Assembly (NCBI RefSeq): GCF_028912405.1
Contig: NZ_JAKELO010000002.1
Span: 2,055,276 to 2,119,275 of the forward strand
DNA from: Methanogenium marinum
GTDB lineage: Archaea > Halobacteriota > Methanomicrobia > Methanomicrobiales > Methanomicrobiaceae
Length of the DNA: 64,000 nt
Reading direction: 5' to 3'
The notes beneath the pieces are model-generated. The model was not told the DNA's origin and ran no database searches. It saw only the letters and a list, made by a program, of their open reading frames with translations. The position numbers and the translations under genes were made by a program. Shown here piece after piece: positions 8,728 through 16,330 of the stretch (position 1 is its first letter; each line of letters starts with the position of its first letter).

Positions 8728-10332
8728 TTAGACGGTTGTCATAATTTGCCGCTCTTTATCTGAGAGTTCCTGGAGTACCTCTGCGGTTGGTCCAATCTTT
8801 ACGATCTTTCCGCCTCTCATGAGAATACACCGGTCACAGATATCGCGTACAAAATCCATGTCGTGGGAGACTACAATAAATGTTTCATCTATTTCTTCAC
8901 GGGCCGTCACGATTGAATGTTTCACATCGATCTTGGTGATAGGATCCATCGTTCCGGTTGGTTCGTCAAGGATAACGATTCTCGGTTCTTTAATGAGAAC
9001 CTGAGCAAGGGCAACCCGGTGTTTTTCTCCTTCAGAAAGTTGATCCGGGCGCCTGTTGAGAATTTCCTTTGCCTTTTGTTCTGTAAAACCGGCCATCTTG
9101 AGAGTGATGACTGCTTTGCGCATTGCAAGTTCCTTTGGGAATTCAAGACCAATGGAGTCAGTCAGATTGTCAAGAATATTCCGGTGGGGATACAGATCGT
9201 ACTCCTGATGGAGAAGGCCAATGTATTTTTTGGCCCGGCCACGCTGTTCAATGCCGGGCTTTGTCATGTCAATGCATTCATCACCAATACGAATGTTCAT
9301 CTCACCTGCTGTTGGTTCGATTATGCCCGCAATCATCTTTGAAAGGGTTGTCTTACCTGCACCGGATGTTCCGATAATGCCAAAGATTTCCCGTTCTGAG
9401 ACAGAAAACGAAACACCGTCAACAGCCTTGATCATACCTCTGTCGAGAGAAAGATATCGTTTGGATACATCCCGTGCCCGGAGAACCTGCTCTCCAAGTT
9501 CTGCTGATTTGTATCCGCTGTCCTCGGGGGCATTTTCCATGAACGTATCAATGACGTGGGCAGGTTCGCCAATAGCCTTTATCCCACCGTCTTCCAGAAG
9601 CAGTGCACGGTTGCAGGTATCTACAATAACATCAGGGAAGTGAGATGAAACAATCATTGCCATATTGTTATTTACTGCAGAATTGTGCAGCATGTCATGG
9701 ACAATGGATGCAATACGGGGGTCGAGTGTTCCTGTCGGTTCATCAGCACAGAGGAGAAATGGATCCTTGGCAAGCTGGCGGGCAAGTACAACACGCTGCT
9801 TTTCTCCGCCGGATAGATCACGTGCAATGTGCATCATCCGGTGAGACAGGCGCACCTCATCCAGAAGGTCGGCAGCACGGTTGACTGCCTTTTCGCCGGG
9901 ATATCCAATATCAGAAAGTGCGTGAAGAACATTTTCGATAACGCGGTCATCACCATACAGGGCAAACGTGCGCTGGAACATAATCGCAGTCCGAACCATA
10001 ACGCCGCGTTTCTTATGCTCATTTCCATCCGCCCATAAATCGACATCATTGGCAACCATCTCTCCGCCACACTTTGCGCATTTGCTTCCCTCTTTGCTTC
10101 TGAGATCAACATATCCGCATTTATCGCAGGTAGAGATATGGTAGATAATTTTGCCCTTTGTCGGCGGGGTATCCACACCACGGATGAGATGCATCAGCAC
10201 CGTCTTCCCTGCACCACTTCGTCCAATGATGCCGAGGATCTCACCCTCTGCTAATTGAAAATTGATATTATTGAGGACAACATTTCCATCGAATTCCATG
10301 GAAAGATCTTCAACTGTTAGTAGAGGCACCAT
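8728..10332 (-). CDS. atwA: Methyl-coenzyme M reductase activation ATPase, component A2
   Basis: A 534-aa double ABC ATPase without membrane segments. Domain 1 has Walker A GRSGAGKT at 37-44, an inserted zinc ribbon with Cys 69, 72, 85 and 88, signature LSGGEKQR and Walker B LLCADEPTG. Domain 2 has GTSGAGKTT, signature LSEGEKHR and IVILDEPTGTMDP. The zinc ribbon insertion and overall order are those of component A2, which supplies ATP-driven activation of methyl-coenzyme M reductase so that its F430 nickel reaches Ni(I). The LSEGE in the second signature replaces the usual second Gly by Glu, so the two sites may not be equivalent. It heads the mmp string; an HAD-family gene lies 74 bases upstream in the same direction. 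Confidence 0.95.
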   Translation of the reverse strand: MVPLLTVEDLSMEFDGNVVLNNINFQLAEGEILGIIGRSGAGKTVLMHLIRGVDTPPTKGKIIYHISTCDKCGYVDLRSKEGSKCAKCGGEMVANDVDLWADGNEHKKRGVMVRTAIMFQRTFALYGDDRVIENVLHALSDIGYPGEKAVNRAADLLDEVRLSHRMMHIARDLSGGEKQRVVLARQLAKDPFLLCADEPTGTLDPRIASIVHDMLHNSAVNNNMAMIVSSHFPDVIVDTCNRALLLEDGGIKAIGEPAHVIDTFMENAPEDSGYKSAELGEQVLRARDVSKRYLSLDRGMIKAVDGVSFSVSEREIFGIIGTSGAGKTTLSKMIAGIIEPTAGEMNIRIGDECIDMTKPGIEQRGRAKKYIGLLHQEYDLYPHRNILDNLTDSIGLEFPKELAMRKAVITLKMAGFTEQKAKEILNRRPDQLSEGEKHRVALAQVLIKEPRIVILDEPTGTMDPITKIDVKHSIVTAREEIDETFIVVSHDMDFVRDICDRCILMRGGKIVKIGPTAEVLQELSDKERQIMTTV

Positions 10333-10406
10333 AATTCCCGTTCACAGTATCATTTTTTGGTGGTTTAAAAGTTATTATTCTATCATAATATTGCGCATAG
10401 GTGTAA

Positions 10407-11216
10407 TTAATGGTGGAGACTGTCAACAATATCCACAACTTCATGCACTGAATCAATGATATAATCCGCAGCTTTCATTAGAGGATCCGGCTTTTTTCTG
10501 TTCTGCTGGAGAGAAAGGATGGCGAAATCAGCCTTTTTCATAGCCCTTAAATCATTAATGCCATCACCTACCATTATAACGGTGTCATACTGGCGTTTCA
10601 AGTCCTCAACTACCTGTTCTTTTATCGCAGGGGTGGCAACACCATGTGTATTGTCCTGTGGTATGCCGAGATAGTCTGCCATGCGCATCAGTTTATTTGT
10701 CCGATCGCCGGAAGCAATGTATGTACTTATGCCCATCGCCTGCAGGTCCTGAATAGTCTCGCGCGCACGTGAAAAGGGGCGACCTCCTGCTGTTATAACA
10801 AATTCAATACCCCCCAGATTCCCATTGAGCATCACGCCTGAGTTCAGTGCTACAATGGACTCTTTTTTGCATGCTCCCCAGACAGTTCTGATACATCCCT
10901 GCAGGTCACCAATTGTTGCATGGGAGTCGTTATAGAGGAGATTACGGATATAATCGGCAGTGACTGCCTTGCAGGTACATGATATGCCAAATTCAATGTT
11001 ATTTTCACTCAGGTAACCAGAGAGAAGGCGTGTGGGGTCTTCGTCGATAATTTCACGGGAATGGAGATAGAGCAAAATGAGTGCACGTTCTTTACAGGAG
11101 GCAGTAAGCGTGATGGTCTCCACGTTTTTCTGGACAGTGTTATTCCTGACATCTTTTAGTACACGATAGGTGCGCAGAAGCGTTCCTGCACTGTCAAAGA
11201 CAACTGCAGTTGTCAT
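10407..11216 (-). CDS. HAD-superfamily protein with P-type-ATPase-like active site
   Basis: The 269-aa product shows HAD motifs: nucleophile Asp 8 in VVFDSAGTLLR, motif II Ser in TYIASGDRTNK, a Lys in PAIKEQVVEDLK and the metal site VMVGDGINDLRAM. The usual acid/base Asp two residues after the nucleophile is Ala (D-S-A-G-T), so it is not a typical phosphatase; P-type ATPases and some soluble archaeal HAD proteins also lack that Asp. A cap of about 110 residues with several Cys (SCTCKAVT, GCIRTVWGACKK) is inserted between motifs I and II. GGTGA lies 6 bases before the ATG. The gene lies directly upstream of atwA and may share its transcript; the substrate is unknown. Confidence 0.8.
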   Translation of the reverse strand: MTTAVVFDSAGTLLRTYRVLKDVRNNTVQKNVETITLTASCKERALILLYLHSREIIDEDPTRLLSGYLSENNIEFGISCTCKAVTADYIRNLLYNDSHATIGDLQGCIRTVWGACKKESIVALNSGVMLNGNLGGIEFVITAGGRPFSRARETIQDLQAMGISTYIASGDRTNKLMRMADYLGIPQDNTHGVATPAIKEQVVEDLKRQYDTVIMVGDGINDLRAMKKADFAILSLQQNRKKPDPLMKAADYIIDSVHEVVDIVDSLHH

Positions 11217-11269
11217 CTGTGTTCACCCGCAAACAGTCGCATTAATACTGATTGGTGTAATTGAAGTAA

Positions 11270-12238
11270 ATGAATACGATGGTTCTCACAAAGACTGCAG
11301 ATGATATCTCCTCTATGCGGATACGGGGAGCTGGGCGCATTGCCCGCACGGCTGCCGGCGCCCTTCAGGAGTATGGAACATCCCTTGACTGTGACACGCT
11401 TGCGGCATTTGTCCGTGAAATGGAAAATGCAGCAGATATTCTCTGTGGTACACGTCCGACTGCTGTTTCTCTTCCGAATGCTGTCCGGTTTGTTATGCAG
11501 GGTGTACAGGGCTCAACCACACTTGAAGAGGCACAGGGCGCATTAAATAAACGTGCTGTAGAATTCATCCGCGATTCTTTGGCTGCGGTGGGGAAAATTG
11601 CTGAAATCGCGGCGCGGCAGATTCCGGATGATGCAGTCATTATGACACACTGTAATTCTGAAGCGGCCATTGCCTGTATCATACGTGCACATGAACTGGG
11701 CAAAGTGCGTGAAGTGTACGCAACAGAGGTGCGGCCACGTAATCAGGGTTATATTACTATTCAAATGCTTTCTGATGCGGGAATTCCGGTGAACTTTATT
11801 GTTGATTCTGCCGCGCGGATGTTTATGCCAAAGGTTGATCTGGTTATAACAGGAACCGATGCAGTCACCGCAAACGGGGCTGTCGTAAATAAAATAGGGA
11901 CGTCACAGATTGCACTCTGTGCACATGAAGCCCGAAAACCGTTTATCGTTGCTGCTGAAACCTACAAATTTGCACCCCGCACAATTCTTGGTGAACGTAT
12001 ACCCATTGAATACCGTCCCATAGAAGAGGTGATAGGAAGTGAGAGGCAACTCCCTGCTGGTGTCGTTGTCAAAAACCCTGCATTTGATGTAACTCCTCCT
12101 GCCTATGTGGATCTCATTGTAACAGAGATAGGTGCATTTGCCCCATCCTATGCACCGTTTGTCATCCGTGACCATCTTGGGTGGGACACAAGTGAATTCC
12201 AAAAGGACTATGCATTTACTCACCATTATGGAGAATGA
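11270..12238 (+). CDS. Ribose-1,5-bisphosphate isomerase
   Basis: A 322-aa member of the eIF2B alpha/beta/delta family, of the archaeal ribose-1,5-bisphosphate isomerase type: the N-terminal SSMRIRGAGRIARTAA segment, MTHCNSEAA (catalytic-type Cys) and ITGTDAVTANGAVVNKIGT. It converts ribose 1,5-bisphosphate to ribulose 1,5-bisphosphate for RuBisCO. The next gene is RuBisCO and the two overlap or nearly so, which fixes the function beyond the general family. No clear ribosome-binding site precedes the ATG at 11270 (or the ATG at 11279); a weak AT-rich box about 25-30 bases upstream would allow a leaderless transcript. Divergent from the HAD gene. Confidence 0.92.
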   Translation: MNTMVLTKTADDISSMRIRGAGRIARTAAGALQEYGTSLDCDTLAAFVREMENAADILCGTRPTAVSLPNAVRFVMQGVQGSTTLEEAQGALNKRAVEFIRDSLAAVGKIAEIAARQIPDDAVIMTHCNSEAAIACIIRAHELGKVREVYATEVRPRNQGYITIQMLSDAGIPVNFIVDSAARMFMPKVDLVITGTDAVTANGAVVNKIGTSQIALCAHEARKPFIVAAETYKFAPRTILGERIPIEYRPIEEVIGSERQLPAGVVVKNPAFDVTPPAYVDLIVTEIGAFAPSYAPFVIRDHLGWDTSEFQKDYAFTHHYGE

Positions 12239-12243
12239 GACAG

Positions 12244-13443
12244 ATGGAAGACGTCATTGCGCATTATTATTTCCGTCCTGACGGAAGGACGACTCCGCAG
12301 GAGGCCGCACAGGCAATTGCGGAGGAAGAGACCACCGGCACCTGGACTGCCCTTACAACCAGGCAGGATTACGTAAGGGGGCTTGACGGCACGGTGGAGA
12401 GTGTGGAAGAATCCGGCCGGGGGTATCTCACTGCTATACGATATCCTTACGAGATATTTGAGCCCGGCAATGTCGCCCAGTATCTCTCTGTTGTGGCAGG
12501 AAATCTTTTCGGGCTTGGAAGGCTTGAGGCGGTGCGTCTGACTGATGTTGATTTTCCAGAATCACTCGCCTGTTTTAATGGTCCAAATTTTGGAATAGAA
12601 GGTGTCAGAAGGCTACTTGGAACCCGAAACCGGCCACATGTCGGGACCATCATTAAGCCTAAGGTGGGCCTTACTCCCACTGATACTGCCCTTGTTGCGT
12701 ATGAGGCAGCATCCGGGGGTGTTGATTTTATCAAGGACGATGAAACACTGACCAACCAGGCATTCTGTCCAATGGCAGACCGTGTGGAGGCAGTTATGGC
12801 ACGCCTTGATGAGGCAAAGGATGAGACCGGGCGGCAGGTACTCTATGCAGTCAATATATCTGACCGTGCAGACAAAATCGTCGAACGGGCAGAGGAGGCA
12901 ATCGAATTGGGGGCAAACACTCTCATGGTTGATGTTATAACCTGTGGGTATTCGGCACTCCAGGCCCTTGCAGAAGAGCCGGGAATCTCTGTTCCCATTC
13001 ATGTGCACAGAACCATGCACGCAGCGATGACACGAAATCCAGAACATGGGATTGCGATGCGCCCGATTGCCCGTCTCGTACGGATGATGGGAGGAGATCA
13101 ACTACACACCGGAACGGTGAGTGGAAAGATGGGGGGTAACGCTGAAGAGCTTATTCTGGATAACCGTGCACTTACTGATCCCTGGTATGGATTCAAGCCG
13201 GTTTTTCCGGTGGCAAGCGGCGGTCTGCACCCCGGAAAAATCCATGCCGAACTGGAAACACTTGGGACGGAAATTGTGTTGCAGGCAGGCGGTGGCATTC
13301 ATGGTCATCCTGATGGTACTGCCGCCGGCGCCCGTGCAATGTGTCAGGCAGTGGACGCCTTCCTTGAAGGAGTTTCAGCCTCGGAATATGCAAAAGATCA
13401 TGTCGAACTTAAACATGCCCTGGATCTCTGGGGCACATCTTAA
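12244..13443 (+). CDS. rbcL: Ribulose-bisphosphate carboxylase, form III large chain
   Basis: RuBisCO large subunit of archaeal type (399 aa) with HVGTIIKPKVGL (catalytic Lys), GGVDFIKDDE (carbamylated Lys about residue 164, then Asp and Glu for Mg), VHRTMHAAMTR, loop-6-like GTVSGKMGG and VASGGLHPG. No small-subunit gene is present, as expected for form III. ATG 12244 is chosen since GGAG at 12230-12233 is 10 bases upstream, while ATG 12235 is only one base away from it. With the preceding isomerase it forms the last two steps of the archaeal AMP pathway, giving two 3-phosphoglycerate from CO2; the first enzyme, AMP phosphorylase, is not in this window. A T8 run follows the stop. Confidence 0.96.
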   Translation: MEDVIAHYYFRPDGRTTPQEAAQAIAEEETTGTWTALTTRQDYVRGLDGTVESVEESGRGYLTAIRYPYEIFEPGNVAQYLSVVAGNLFGLGRLEAVRLTDVDFPESLACFNGPNFGIEGVRRLLGTRNRPHVGTIIKPKVGLTPTDTALVAYEAASGGVDFIKDDETLTNQAFCPMADRVEAVMARLDEAKDETGRQVLYAVNISDRADKIVERAEEAIELGANTLMVDVITCGYSALQALAEEPGISVPIHVHRTMHAAMTRNPEHGIAMRPIARLVRMMGGDQLHTGTVSGKMGGNAEELILDNRALTDPWYGFKPVFPVASGGLHPGKIHAELETLGTEIVLQAGGGIHGHPDGTAAGARAMCQAVDAFLEGVSASEYAKDHVELKHALDLWGTS

Positions 13444-13446
13444 TCC

Positions 13447-13454
13447 TTTTTTTT
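13447..13454 (+). terminator. Oligo-T transcription terminator after rbcL
   Basis: A run of eight T begins four bases after the RuBisCO stop codon. Archaeal transcription often ends at T-runs without a hairpin. It is in the right place to end the isomerase-RuBisCO transcript. Confidence 0.5.
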
Positions 13455-13601
13455 GGAGTTCCTGATCGATGGGAATTTTATCCCCCGATGACATACAAGG
13501 AGATAGGTAATTCTCTCTATTGTCCGTGCTGTTTCTGCCCCCTCTCCCGATAGTGGGTTTTGCAGCACTGTGATGAGGATGGGAATATCAGGAGAGTTGT
13601 T

Positions 13602-14423
13602 ATGGAAATTCCATTTGTCAAATTACAGGGTAATGGTAACGATTTTGTGCTTGTCGATGAAATGGGAGGATTGGTCATCCCTGATGAAATGAAGGGCGAA
13701 TTTTCCCGATTTTACTGTGACAGACGCTTTGGTGTTGGTGCGGATGGTGTTCTTTTTTTGTCTCCCTCTGATTCCTGTGATGTACGGATGCGTCTCTTCC
13801 AGCCGGATGAGAGCGAGGCTGCGATGTGCGGTAATGGCATCCGCTGCCTTGCCAAATATGTTTATGATTCAGATATTACCGGTGAAGAATGCACTGTTGA
13901 GACACAGGCAGGGGTAATGGCAGTTACCATGTCTTACAATGCTGAGGGTGGATTTACGGCAACAATTGACATGGGTCCTGCAAAATTTTCTTCATCTGAA
14001 ATCCCCGCCAAAGGAGAGGGTGACTTCAGTATGGAATATAACGGACTCACTGTTTATGCGGCAAACACGGGTGTTCCACATGCGGTTGTCTTTGTCGATG
14101 ATGTTGCAGCAGTAAATATCACTGAAGTGGCACCCGGTATCCGTTCACACCCGGTATTTCCGGAAGGTGCCAATGTAAATTTCGTCCAGTGTGACGGTAC
14201 AGACAGTATCACCATACGAACATTTGAGCGCGGTGTGGAGGATGAAACCTATTCGTGCGGCACCGGTTCAACAGCATCGGCAGCTGTGGCGCATCATCTT
14301 GGAAAGATGCCTTCTACAGTCCACGTGCAGACGCAGGGTGGACCGTTGACAATAAAAATGAACAAAACGGTGACGATGGAAGGTCCGGCAGTTACTGTAT
14401 TTGGGGGATTTATTCCTCTCTGA
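13602..14423 (+). CDS. dapF: Diaminopimelate epimerase
   Basis: A 273-aa two-domain epimerase that interconverts LL- and meso-diaminopimelate in lysine biosynthesis. It has FVKLQGNGNDFVLVD at the start, the two catalytic Cys in AAMCGNGIRC (Cys 76) and TYSCGTGSTAS (Cys 219), and the ANVNFV segment. The start is ATG 13602, preceded by AGGAGA with 6-7 bases between; a longer reading from 13560 would add residues not seen in the family. No other lysine gene is adjacent. The 3' end overlaps the end of radB on the opposite strand by 14 bases. Confidence 0.95.
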   Translation: MEIPFVKLQGNGNDFVLVDEMGGLVIPDEMKGEFSRFYCDRRFGVGADGVLFLSPSDSCDVRMRLFQPDESEAAMCGNGIRCLAKYVYDSDITGEECTVETQAGVMAVTMSYNAEGGFTATIDMGPAKFSSSEIPAKGEGDFSMEYNGLTVYAANTGVPHAVVFVDDVAAVNITEVAPGIRSHPVFPEGANVNFVQCDGTDSITIRTFERGVEDETYSCGTGSTASAAVAHHLGKMPSTVHVQTQGGPLTIKMNKTVTMEGPAVTVFGGFIPL

Positions 14424-15087
14424 ACCCTTTTTCTTCAATAGTAAATGTTATTTCGGCTCCTTCGGGGCGAGATCGGTGTTTTTCGAGAATTGCACGCCTT
14501 TTTGAATCATTTCTTTCAAACCGTACAATTATCTTTGACATATGGTGCATGCTGGTACCGCCAAGACCACGAAGATTGTCAGTTCGGATGTCGGTAAATA
14601 CCTGATTGGTAATAATCACCGGGATATCATACCGACGTGCATACCCCAGGAGCATAATGAGTTCACGTGCCAGGCGTTTCTGTGGTTCTCCGGATGGGCC
14701 GTTTTCGGTCCTGTACAGTGCGGTTGCAGAATCCAGGACAATCAGGCCAATGTTATTTCTGTCTGCTAAGAGGCGGGCACATTCTGCAATTGCATGATCC
14801 TGCCCGGTGAAGTCTGCGGGTTCATACAGCATGAGGCGCTCTGCAAGTGACTCAGCCTCATCAACTCCTGCAAGCTGGCAGAACCGGTCAATGGAGAACC
14901 CTTCGGTATCAATGTAGATGACATCTTCTCCATTGCGCAGAGTAGCAATTGACGCTGCCATTGCAGCCGTGCTCTTTCCTGAAGCAGGTTCTCCATAAAA
15001 CTGGATGATAATGCGAGTCTCAAGCCCGCCGCCTATCAGACTGTCCAGGCAGGGGATGCCTGTGCTCTTCTGTTTCAGTGTTACCAT
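14410..15087 (-). CDS. radB: DNA repair and recombination protein RadB
   Basis: A 225-aa RecA-superfamily protein consisting of the core ATPase only, lacking the N-terminal domain of RadA: Walker A GEPASGKST at residues 32-40, Walker B LIVLDSATALYR, and IPVIITNQVFTD. RadB is the euryarchaeal RadA paralogue that acts as a recombination mediator. Its ATG is joined to the larC stop in TAATG, so the two are translationally coupled. The C-terminal end converges with dapF with a 14-base overlap. Confidence 0.93.
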   Translation of the reverse strand: MVTLKQKSTGIPCLDSLIGGGLETRIIIQFYGEPASGKSTAAMAASIATLRNGEDVIYIDTEGFSIDRFCQLAGVDEAESLAERLMLYEPADFTGQDHAIAECARLLADRNNIGLIVLDSATALYRTENGPSGEPQKRLARELIMLLGYARRYDIPVIITNQVFTDIRTDNLRGLGGTSMHHMSKIIVRFERNDSKRRAILEKHRSRPEGAEITFTIEEKGFREE

Positions 15088-16277
15088 TATCTTTCTTCAC
15101 CCCGGAGTTCTCTCCAGCGTTTTTCTTCGGCACGGCGTGTAACGTCACGCAACGGCACCTGTGCGGCTTTTGCTGCCTGCCGTGCCACTTCATACTCAGC
15201 CTTGCATGAAACCGGTTCAGTTCCAATCCAGCCGGTTTTAACGGGTATGGAAACAGTTCCGGATCCGAGAGTGATTTCAACCGGTTCCACAGTCCGAGTA
15301 ATGAAACTCCGGTGAACAGAAGGAATACACCGGACGCCGAGTGTACCCATTTCTTCTGTCATAATGCGGGTTAAATCTCCTGCCATTGCATGGGAGCAGA
15401 TGACCCGGATCAGAGTGCCGGGACGCCCTTTCTTCATAATCAAAGGTATTGCAGATGCGTCCCGGGCACCGGCATCCATCAGGCGTTCGATAGTGTAAGC
15501 GATGACCTCTGCTGTCGTATCATCCACGTTTGTTTCGAGGATGTCGATGGTATCTGCTTCTTTCTCTGTCCCTGATTCGCAGACTGATACCCGTAATACA
15601 TTTGGCATATGTGATGGATTGCGTGTGCCGGCACCATACCCAACAGCGGTGACATGCCCGGTGTCGGTATTTATTTCATCTGTCTCTGTTGCCATGAATT
15701 CGGCAAGGAGGGCTGCCCCGGTTGGGGTGCAAAGTTCACGTTCTTCATTCGTATAGCGAATGGGGAGGTGCCCTTTTCTGAGGATTGCAAGGGTTGCCGG
15801 AGCTGGGAGCGGGTAGATGCCATGGGCACTTTTTATCGTTCCTGTTCCAAGAGCAACTGCTGAAGTCCTGACTGCGTCGGGTGAAAGAGAGAGGAATGCT
15901 GTGCACGCACCGATGACATCTGCGATGGCATCGTCAGCTCCCACTTCGTGGAAATGAGTGTGGGCACCGTGTATCTCTTCTTCAGCATCTCTGATGCGGG
16001 TAAATACCCTCACGGCCATCTCTTTTACTTCATGAGGAGCATCAGCACCGGTAACAATGTCACAAACTTCGTGAAAAGTGCGCGATGTGGGACCCGCATG
16101 TGTTTCAATTCGGAGTGCACGGATACTGCATCTTTCAACTGATGTAAATGAAGGGGAGGCGACAACCGATGCCATAGCATGGGTAACTGCATCCCTGTCG
16201 GCGCCGCATTCAAGCAGCGCACCTGTCACCATATCACCGGCTGCGCCGGAAAAAGGGTCAAAACAGAGCACTCTCAT
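15087..16277 (-). CDS. larC: LarC-type nickel insertion protein (DUF111)
   Basis: A 396-aa protein starting at ATG 16277 with MRVLCFDPFSGAAGDMVTGALL, the hallmark N-terminus of the LarC/DUF111 family; an upstream reading would lack homology. Also visible are HFHEVGADDAIADV, the LPAPATLAIL block and ELCTPTGAALLAEF. LarC inserts nickel into the pincer nucleotide cofactor of lactate racemase-like enzymes in bacteria; in methanogens the client is not known and no larA, larB or larE is in this window. The upstream region is shared with the divergent CDC48 gene and contains a perfect inverted repeat. Confidence 0.88.
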   Translation of the reverse strand: MRVLCFDPFSGAAGDMVTGALLECGADRDAVTHAMASVVASPSFTSVERCSIRALRIETHAGPTSRTFHEVCDIVTGADAPHEVKEMAVRVFTRIRDAEEEIHGAHTHFHEVGADDAIADVIGACTAFLSLSPDAVRTSAVALGTGTIKSAHGIYPLPAPATLAILRKGHLPIRYTNEERELCTPTGAALLAEFMATETDEINTDTGHVTAVGYGAGTRNPSHMPNVLRVSVCESGTEKEADTIDILETNVDDTTAEVIAYTIERLMDAGARDASAIPLIMKKGRPGTLIRVICSHAMAGDLTRIMTEEMGTLGVRCIPSVHRSFITRTVEPVEITLGSGTVSIPVKTGWIGTEPVSCKAEYEVARQAAKAAQVPLRDVTRRAEEKRWRELRGEER

Positions 16278-16289
16278 AGATACAGTACT

Positions 16290-16308
16290 TATACCCCAAG
16301 AGGGTATA
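16290..16308. promoter_or_regulatory. Perfect inverted repeat in the larC-CDC48 divergent promoter
   Basis: Seven-base arms TATACCC and GGGTATA flank a 5-base spacer CAAGA. The dyad sits in the 53-base gap between two divergent starts (16277 and 16331), and each arm includes a TATA-like core, so it may serve as a regulator site covering both promoters, or simply reflect back-to-back promoter elements. Confidence 0.5.
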
Positions 16309-16330
16309 TGAAGGTAGGTGACCATTGGCC

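Noticed and set aside
9221-9643. A 140-codon plus-strand frame
   Set aside because: It lies entirely antisense to atwA and has no features of its own.
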